A stretch of DNA of 64,000 nucleotides, taken from CAYVUB01 sp964454675. GTDB taxonomy: Bacteria > Bacteroidota > Bacteroidia > Flavobacteriales > Flavobacteriaceae. The position numbers and the translations under genes were made by a program. Below, piece by piece: positions 43,486 through 52,300 of this stretch. The notes beneath the pieces were generated by a model. The model was not told where the DNA came from. It saw nothing but the letters and a program-made list of their open reading frames with translations, and made no database searches. Every line of letters starts with the position of its first letter. Position 1 is the stretch's first letter. The DNA lies in assembly GCA_964454675.1 (NCBI GenBank), contig CAYVUB010000007.1:37074-101073 (forward strand), read 5' to 3'.

Positions 43486-45352
43486 ATTTTTTTATTATTA
43501 TAAATTCCGAACGACGGTTTTGAGAATCCTGTTCTTCGGTACAATTTGATTTACAATCTATTTTTGGTTCAGAAAACCCAAATCCTTTACCGGAAACTCT
43601 GTCTTTTGATATTCCTTTTGATATTAAATACTGTACCGTAGCCTGAGCGCGCTGTTCTGACAATTTTAAATTATAAGCGGCACTTCCTTTTGTATCGGTG
43701 TGCGATTTTACAAGTATAACCATTGATGTATGTTTCTTCATTACATCTACCAATTTATCCAATTCTCTTGCGCCTTGCTCTGTAATATGACTCTTGTTGA
43801 AATCAAAAAAGATAGGTTTTAAAATAACTTCGGTATCTGTAATGATTACTTCTGAAGGTTCAAGATCAAGTGTTACTTTTACCTCTCCCGAAGTTGTTTT
43901 TGCTATTGACGAAGCAAGCTCATAATTCAGTTTTGACACCTGCAGTTTATAAGTTGTATTACAGTTTACATCATAAGTAACTTCACCCGATTGACCGGTT
44001 TGTTTTGAAGTGATGATATTGTTTTTATCGTCCAAAATTTCAACCGTTGCGCCGGACAATAAATTACCTGTTGATTTGTCTTTAACTATTGCAATTAACT
44101 GCGCTTTACAAACTGGACTAGCGGTGTAGATATTATCAATACCGTCTCTATTTGATGAAAAATAACCTGCATTATTTTTTGTGTTATAACTGAATGAAAA
44201 ATCGTCACTCGCCGTATTTACAGGCTGCCCTACATTGACTGCTTTAGAGTTGGTTTTTATATCTGCTTTATAAATATCTAAGCCTCCAAAACCTTGATGA
44301 CCTCTCGAGGAAAAATACAATACATCATCATCTGTGATAAACGGAAATCCTTCTTTATCAGCTGTATTTACGGCTGCTCCAAGATTTTCCGGCTTGCCAT
44401 AACTGTTACCATTGATGCTCACTTTCCAAATGTCTGTATCGCCTAAACCACCCGGCATGTTTGATGCAAAATAGAGCGTTTTTCCATCTTTGCTCAAGCT
44501 TGGATGACTTACAGAATAGTTTTTGCTATTGAATGGTAATGCCTGGATGTTACTCCATTTACCGTTAACTTTTGTCGCTTTGTATAATCCTTGCTGGCTA
44601 ACCTTGGTATTACTTTTCTTGTCTTTTTGGAATGCACCTTCGGCATGGCCGTCTCTGGCAAAAAACATGGTATTACCATCTTCAGAAATTGTTACAGGGC
44701 CATCATGAAACGGACTGTTTAATTCGTCCACATTCTTAGGCTCAGAAAGATTTCCGTCTGAAGTTCTTGTTACCTGATAAATATCCAGATATGGTTGTTT
44801 TACCCATTTATCGGTTCTGTTGGATGTATTTCTTGTACTTATAAAATATAAGGTGTTTGAATTGTCCAAAAACGCTCCGAAATCACTATATTCTTTGCTG
44901 TTGATAGTTGTTTGCCCAACATCAAAGAGTTTGTCTTTATCGGCCAGTGCCGGAATATAATCGGGATTGGCCTTGAAGTCTTTTGCGCGTTGGTCATTTG
45001 GTTCCAAATCAGAAAATGTAACCATTTGCTTGTTGGATTCCTGATAGTTGCCTTGGGCTTTTAAACATTGTGCATATTTGTAATAGGTTTCGGCATCCTG
45101 CTTTTTTTCAATGGCTTTTGCATACCATTTTGCAGCTTCATTCATATTATAAATATTGTAATAACTGTCTGCCAGTTTTTTATAAACATACGCATCGGCT
45201 TTTGAGCTGTTTGCCAGTTTTAAGTAATCTTCAATTGCTGCAACATACTGGTAACTTTCAAATAAATTATCGGCTTTTTCAGTGTGCTTATTTTGTGTAT
45301 AACCCGATACAGCTGCTAATGTTAAGATAGTTGTGATAAATAATTTTTTCAT
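43484..45352 (-). CDS. PorE-like OmpA-family protein with TPR and beta-propeller (surface triad 2)
   Basis: 622 aa with the order signal peptide (1-19, KKLFITTILTLAAVSGYTQ), TPRs (about 22-125), PD40 propeller (about 140-405, e.g. LSKDGKTLYFASNMPGGLGD), carboxypeptidase-regulatory-like domain (about 416-495) and OmpA domain (about 515-622, ending NRRSEFIIIKK). This is the architecture of PorE, which anchors type IX secretion outer-membrane proteins to peptidoglycan. It starts 17 bases after the PorP/SprF gene of the same triad. It is a paralogue of 14167-16188 with the same domain order, implying duplication of the whole module. Confidence 0.9.
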   Translation of the reverse strand: MKKLFITTILTLAAVSGYTQNKHTEKADNLFESYQYVAAIEDYLKLANSSKADAYVYKKLADSYYNIYNMNEAAKWYAKAIEKKQDAETYYKYAQCLKAQGNYQESNKQMVTFSDLEPNDQRAKDFKANPDYIPALADKDKLFDVGQTTINSKEYSDFGAFLDNSNTLYFISTRNTSNRTDKWVKQPYLDIYQVTRTSDGNLSEPKNVDELNSPFHDGPVTISEDGNTMFFARDGHAEGAFQKDKKSNTKVSQQGLYKATKVNGKWSNIQALPFNSKNYSVSHPSLSKDGKTLYFASNMPGGLGDTDIWKVSINGNSYGKPENLGAAVNTADKEGFPFITDDDVLYFSSRGHQGFGGLDIYKADIKTNSKAVNVGQPVNTASDDFSFSYNTKNNAGYFSSNRDGIDNIYTASPVCKAQLIAIVKDKSTGNLLSGATVEILDDKNNIITSKQTGQSGEVTYDVNCNTTYKLQVSKLNYELASSIAKTTSGEVKVTLDLEPSEVIITDTEVILKPIFFDFNKSHITEQGARELDKLVDVMKKHTSMVILVKSHTDTKGSAAYNLKLSEQRAQATVQYLISKGISKDRVSGKGFGFSEPKIDCKSNCTEEQDSQNRRSEFIIIKK

Positions 45353-45369
45353 TTTTGTTTCTTATTGGG

Positions 45370-46308
45370 TTAGAAAAATCTTGGTGATACAGATGTTTTT
45401 TCAGCAAAATTCAAATCGAATAATAATATAAACTCATGTGATGCCGGTGTTACCACGTTTAAATTTGACATAACATGATCGTAAGCATACCCGATTCTGA
45501 TAGATGGTGATACTGCAAAGTTAACCATTCCTCCGAAAGAATCATCAAGTCTGTATGTGGCACCAACTTCAAATTTATCATAAAAGAGCACATTTGCAGA
45601 TACATCAAACGACATTGGCGCATTAAACGCCGATTTAACCATAAACGAAGGCTTGAATTTTGTGCTTTCTGACACATCAAAAACATAACCACCGGTTAAA
45701 AAATAGTGCTGTACTTCTGAACCAAACTGACGTTCCTCACCATTTTGGGTAATGTCCAGATGTTTGCTTTTTAACATATTTGGCACAGAAAAACCAACAT
45801 AATAATTTGAAGTATAATAAAAAACACCTGCGCCTATATTTAAGTATGTATTGTTAACATTTGACTGGAAAGCAGGATCGTTAGGATGTGGAATATAACC
45901 CGGTTGGGAAATTTCTGAAAATAATCCTACCTTATGAAATGTTGCTCCGGCTTTTAATCCAAACGCCAGATTATGTTTATCCCCCATTCTAAGCGTATAA
46001 GAAAAATCGGCATAGATATTATTTTCTTCAACAGGGCCAATTTTGTCTGTGATTGCAGAAAGCCCTAATCCTACATTTTTCCCTACCGGTGAATGTACGG
46101 CTAAGGTTCCTGTTGTTGGCGCGCCATCAATATTTATCCATTGCGTTCTGTATAACAATCCCACAGACAAGCTTTCTTTAGAACCTGCATACGCCGGATT
46201 GACGATGCTCATATTATACATATACTGTGTATATTGCGGGTCTTGTTGCGCCTCACTGCCTAAAACAATCATAAACACAAAGGCTATTGTAACATATACT
46301 TTTTTCAT
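45370..46308 (-). CDS. PorP/SprF-family type IX secretion outer-membrane protein (surface triad 2)
   Basis: 312 aa with a signal peptide (KKVYVTIAFVFMIVLGSEAQ), then the family motif QDPQYTQYMYNMSIVNPAYAG and an outer-membrane barrel ending in VSPRFF. SprF-type proteins are required for export and surface retention of partner CHU_C substrates in Flavobacterium johnsoniae. The closest candidate partner is the 2638-aa adhesin, which ends 67 bases upstream on the same strand; a hairpin sits between them. The downstream gene is the PorE-like protein. Confidence 0.93.
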   Translation of the reverse strand: MKKVYVTIAFVFMIVLGSEAQQDPQYTQYMYNMSIVNPAYAGSKESLSVGLLYRTQWINIDGAPTTGTLAVHSPVGKNVGLGLSAITDKIGPVEENNIYADFSYTLRMGDKHNLAFGLKAGATFHKVGLFSEISQPGYIPHPNDPAFQSNVNNTYLNIGAGVFYYTSNYYVGFSVPNMLKSKHLDITQNGEERQFGSEVQHYFLTGGYVFDVSESTKFKPSFMVKSAFNAPMSFDVSANVLFYDKFEVGATYRLDDSFGGMVNFAVSPSIRIGYAYDHVMSNLNVVTPASHEFILLFDLNFAEKTSVSPRFF

Positions 46309-46331
46309 TTTTTATTTATTGTTTTTTAAAA

Positions 46332-46357
46332 CAACCTGCCCAATGAAAAGCAGGTTG
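46332..46357 (-). terminator. Hairpin between the 2638-aa adhesin and PorP/SprF genes
   Basis: An 8-bp stem CAACCTGC/GCAGGTTG followed by TTTT on the minus strand. It sits in the 67-bp gap and probably lets only part of the transcription continue into the PorP/SprF gene. Confidence 0.6.
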
Positions 46358-46375
46358 CCTTTATAATTATTATGA

Positions 46376-49300
46376 TTATCTATTAATGTAAACCCATCCG
46401 GTTTTTGTGATACCATCTACTGTTTCAACACTATAAAAGTATGTGCCGTCCGGAAGACTTTCACCTTTATTGGTTTGACCTTGCCATTGATTGGTATAGT
46501 TTCCTGTAAACTTGTAAACTTCCAAACCATGACGATTAAAGATGATGACGCTGCGAACTCTCATGCCTCTCAAATCGAATGTATCGTTTTGGTTATCTCC
46601 GTTAGGAGAAATTCCTCTTGGGATAATCAAACAAGGATTGTTTTCAACTGTAAAACTTGCCTCTGAATTACATCCGTTTAATCCTACAGAAAGTGTAAAC
46701 GTTAATGGTAAATTCAATGATGGGTTTTGGGCTAAATACTCATCAACATTAAACGTTTCATCTGTTCCAACAACAGTATTTCCTTGTAACCATGAATAAC
46801 TTGCTTGATTTATATCAAAATCGGCAATAGCAATTTCCAGCACCAACACACCGTTTTGACATTTATCAACAATAGTAAAAGCCTGATTGTTTAAAATGGT
46901 TATTTCAAAAGTACTTTCGCCACCAAGATTACAAGTTTCTGCACTTGGTTGAATTTCATATTTAATTAAATAGGTTCCGGCTGTACTGCCTACAATGTTA
47001 ATTTCTCCTGTAGAAGCATTAATAATCAACCCTGCAGGTGCCGAGAAAGCTCCACCAGTTGTGAAACCTGCTGCAAGATTTGGGAAATCATTAATAGCAC
47101 TTGAGCAATAAACAGCATCATAACTAAAACCTGTTACCGGCGTTACGCCATCTGATATGACAATAGTTGCTATAAATGTTCCTCCATCAGTACATGTTGT
47201 TGTATCCGGAAGTAGTGTATAAGTAACTTCGTGCGTATTTGCGGTAGCAGAAGATAAATCGATTTCACCCGTTGTTTGATTAACCGTTAATGTAGATGAT
47301 GTAAATTGACCACCGGCTGTAAAGTTCCCCGGCAATACCGGCAACGGATTATCTGCAGTGTTCAAACAAGTTACATCGTAGCTGAAAGTAACATTGGGTG
47401 TAGCTAACGAATTTACGGTAATTACAGCAGAGTCATTTTGTGTCTGGTTACATGCCAAAGTTCCTGCTGCGGTTACACTTACCAATGTATATGTTGTGGT
47501 GGTTGTTAATGCCGGTGTAGTAATTGCTGCATTGCCCGAAGCATCTAAAACAATTGTTTGCTCTGCACCACCATTAACAGTATAAGTTACCGTTGCATTT
47601 GGTGTTCCGCTGAATGTAATGGTTGATGTTAATCCTTCACAAATTGTAGCTGTCCCGGAAATTGCAGCTGTTGGCAAAGCTTCCACTGTTACTATTGCGG
47701 AACCTGCCAGCAATTGACTGCAAGTAACACCATTTGTTAACGCTGCACTTACCAAAGTATATGTTGCATTGGCGGTTAAAGCCGATGTTGTTATGGTTAC
47801 AGTTCCTGAAGCATCTAATGTGATGGTAGTATTTGAACCTCCGTTAACCGTATATGTTACAACAGCATTTGGTGTTCCATCAAATGTTATGGTTGTTGCT
47901 GTTCCTTCACAAACTGTTGTTGTTCCTAAAATTGTGGCTGTAGGCAATTCATTTACCTGAACAATGATTTCGGCACGCGGACCTTCACATCCGTTAGCAT
48001 CAACTGCTGCAACATAAAATATCTGTGAGTTTCCTGCTACAGAAGTATCCGGTGTAGGCGCAACAATTGTTCCAACACCGCCAACTGCTTGTGTGTACCA
48101 TTTTAGGGTATAACCGGCAGCAACGGTCGCTGTTAAAGGCGAAGCGATATCATTCAAACAGTAGATTGCAGGCGAAACAACCTCAACCGGTTCTTCTGTT
48201 CCTTGTTTTATAATTGTTACCGATCTTTCACAATAACGTGTTCTCCAATAGAATACATAATCTCCCGATGCATCCAGACCGGATACTGAAGTTGACGCAC
48301 TATCAGGCGAAGCAATCACAACTGCCGAAGGATTGTTTTCATCAGCAATCCACTGACCAATACCTCTTGCCTCTAATGTTGCCGTGGTTTCTTCACATAC
48401 CAAAGTTGTTCCTTCTTCGGTCGAAATTTCTGTTGGAATTTTGAAATTTGCCGCATCAAGTATGTGACCAACAGCGTTTTCTTTTGGTCTGAAAATAAAT
48501 CTTGTTTTTGACTGACCGTCAGGAACTGCATACGTTCCGGTGACGAATTTCCATTGAATTTCATTCGTGAAATCTTCTATAACCAATGTAAACGGACCCG
48601 ATGGCGGACCGGCATAAAGCTGTATAGCCGAACCTCCGGATCTTGAACCACTGGCAAAGCTATAATCTACTTCGGTTGCTTCGGAAGTATCCATATCCTT
48701 ATATAAACCTTTGATATTCGGATCATCCGGATTCCAGTTTTCTTGACCATCAGCTGTTATCTGAATATTTTGTCCTCCGGAATATGGCCCATAACCAAAG
48801 GCATTTAATCCTTCATTAAGGAATATTGTTCCCCAATCTGTATTTGTTCTCCATCCGGGAACTACTTTATGGTCAATAATGGTTGAAACACCTGTAACTC
48901 CCTGCATTGGTGGTTTTTCAAAATCGTAGTTGAACGCATTGATATCACACAAATCATTAGGTGTTGTAATACAAACAGAGAAATGCTTGTTATTTGGAAT
49001 GATATCGTCCAACTTCAATCTTATTTTATAAATTGTTCCAACTGTTAATTCGGAAGAATAAATAGCCGTAAATGAATTATTATCACTGCATCCCATTTCT
49101 ACCAAAGAACCATCTGGCAATTCTTCATATAAGGACATCATTATTTTTGGCCAAATTCCCATAAAAGAAGAATCGTAATAATTTCCCGGAGCAATATCCT
49201 TGATTTCAACATAATGTACTTTTGATGTTGCTATAAAGTCAAACCAAACATCACCTCCGTTTACACCTTCACAAGATGTTGGCTCAGAAGATGGTGTTGC

Positions 49301-52300
49301 TCCAATAAATGATGCTTTTGCACCATAAACATCACAAATCTCGTTGCTGTTTACCACAAGACGAATTGCATTTGCCGGTTCGTCATTGCGTATAAACACT
49401 TTTGGCCCTGACCAGTAACTGTTATCATCAGCACCACAAACAGCACGAACGAAATATTCATACGTTCCATCCATTGAATTCATAAAATCGGAAGCAACCG
49501 GAGTATATGTTGGTGAGTTTACTATTGTTCCCGATTGTGGTAATGTTCCATTTTCCATAGGTTGTACAAATACTTCCCATTGCGTTTCTGAGCCGCCCGG
49601 CGTCCATGATAAAACACCTTGGTTATTGACTGTCAAATCTGTTGGCTGCGGGCAAGTGATTACACCGCAAGAAGAAAATCCTGTATAGATATTGGTATTA
49701 ACGGTTCCTAAGCCTAATGGGCTGGTCCATATCACATTATCCGATTCGTCTCTTATTACTGCCTGAGCTTCACTGTATTGAACTCCGCTTCCCAATCCTT
49801 CCCAATACAGGTGCCACTCTACTCCGGTACAAAGGAATAACGTGTATTCTGTACTGGTTTGTCCAAATCCCGGAAATTCCAATGACTGCACAACTACTCC
49901 GTTCTGCATCACATTCAAATGCTGCGCAACCTGACCTGTATTTCCATTGGTAAGTATAACCTTATATTCGCATAGATTTTCGAAATCACAACGAGTGGTA
50001 AACTCAAACGGTCCTATCCATTCGCTTTGGGTATCACCACTACAAATTGATCTTATATAAAACTGATATTGTGCGGCCGGAGTTAATCCCGTAACAGTAT
50101 AAGGATACGCTGTTGCTGTATGCAGGTATTCTTCTAACGTATTGCCTGCCGGAGCCGGAGTTCCGTAAGGCTGAACAGAAATTTCCCAAGATGTTTCGGT
50201 CCCGTTTGGTTCCCAATTAATATCAACACTTGTATCAATAATATTTGTCACAGTCACATTGGAAACAGAAGGACAAGCAGGAATATCTTCGATAATAATG
50301 TTATCTATAAATAACAACTGACCTCTGTAATTCCATGCGTTTGGCGGATAATAAGGAACATAGAACCCAAAGTTAATATCTGTTGGAGCCGTAATATCTG
50401 TAAGGTTAATTACTTTTTCGCGCATTTGCTCATTATCAATGATTTCATGAGAAAAAGTAATATCCAACGGACCGGGTTGTGTTACTGTTGCCGCGCCTGA
50501 TATGGTTACCGTATTACCGTTAATTGCTGTAACTGTTGAACCAAATGGAATTAACCATCCTGCAATATCTACTCTGTCACCTATTCTTACTTTTTCGGCA
50601 GAAGTTAATGTTATGGTGTTTGAACCTGTAACAGTTCCTACAGCATCAGAAGTAACAACAAAGTTGTTTTCGTATATAATAGTATCAAACTGGCTTATAT
50701 CGGTACCATTTGTTGAAATCATAACTTTTAAGTCTTCTTCATACCAAGGACTATATGTTTTGTAATAGAAACGTAATCTCTGGTTTGGCTGAACAGTTAT
50801 TGTAGGTGAAATTAACCAGTCATCATTGTTTCCGTTATTACCGGTAAACATTCCTGCCATCATTTGACCAAACATAGGATTTACGGTTGAATTCAACTGC
50901 CATGTATCACCATTCAGGTTTCCGTCAATTATTCTCCAGCATGTTTTTGTTTCAGAATCCGGTTCAAAAGTTTCTATAAACGGTGACGGATAAACCACAC
51001 AATCTGTTCTGAAAGCAATTGGTCCCCGCCATTCGCTTTTTTCGTCATCGGTACAAACGGCTCTTACATAAAATTCGTAAGCTGTATTTGGTTGTAAACC
51101 TCCGTAAACATGAGATGGTGTATTTTGTACCAAAGTTCCATTACCTGCCGGGATTCCGCTTCCCGGATTTTGAACAATAACTTCCCATTTTGTTTCTTCA
51201 AATCCCGGAGTCCAACCCAAAGTAATTGTATTTTGAGTAGGAATCGTAGCCGTTAAATCTGTAGGGAAAGGACAAGCCGGCGCATCATCAATGGTAACAT
51301 CATTAATAAACATGATTCCCGAATTATTAAAATCTTCCATTGTAGGCGGAACTCTGAATGCAATATAAACTACGCCTGTTCCTGTAAACAATGCTGTACG
51401 TTCTTCATAGACCGAATTGGTAAAATCGTGTGAAGGAATAATAGTCGTATAAGTAGCAAAATCAGGAGTTGTTGACATTAACACTTCAAAATTCCCTCTT
51501 GGAGCCGGATTAAAAAGACCGGCCACTACTCTGTAATTGTAGCGAAGTCGTTTTGGTCCTGTTGCATCAACCGGTCCGCTCACTAACCAATCGTCAAATC
51601 CGCCAAAAGGAATAAAGAATGACGGTGCTGCCTGAATAGTGGCGTCATTTTCATTAATTCTCCAATAAGTATTATCATCTGCTATATTTCTTTCTGACCA
51701 GCAGAATTTTTTAGTATCGGGATCATCATCATCAAAACTTTCATGATACGGAGTTGGCTGAGGATCACAAAGTGTATGGAAATAAATTGGTCCTGCCCAT
51801 ATACTTTGCTCTGTTTCATTACAATAAGCTCTTACATAAATCTCATATCGTGTTGATGGAATTAAATCAATCAATGTGTATGGATTTGTATTTACAAGAA
51901 TACCACTTGTTGTCGGTGTACCTGTTCCTTCCGGCTGCGCAACTATTTGCCATTGCGTGTTTTGATATCCGGGAGTCCAGGACAATTCTACAGATGTGTT
52001 GGTTATTGAACCGGGAGTAATTGTTGGATATGAAGGTTCTGAACATGCAGGCATATCTTCTATACGTACATCATCAATATAAAATTGTGTTCCCGTTTGT
52101 AATGCTCCCAATGGCAATTTCCATGCAATATTAACATTGCCAACAATATCTTCGGGAATAGGAACAATCATTTCAATATAATTATAGACTGTAACATAAG
52201 AAGCCAACGGAACTAACACAGTGGTAAAATCATTTTCTCCTACTCCAGTTGTTGAAAGTAATATCTCAAAAGAACCAGGTCCACCCTCCGGATTGCTTGC

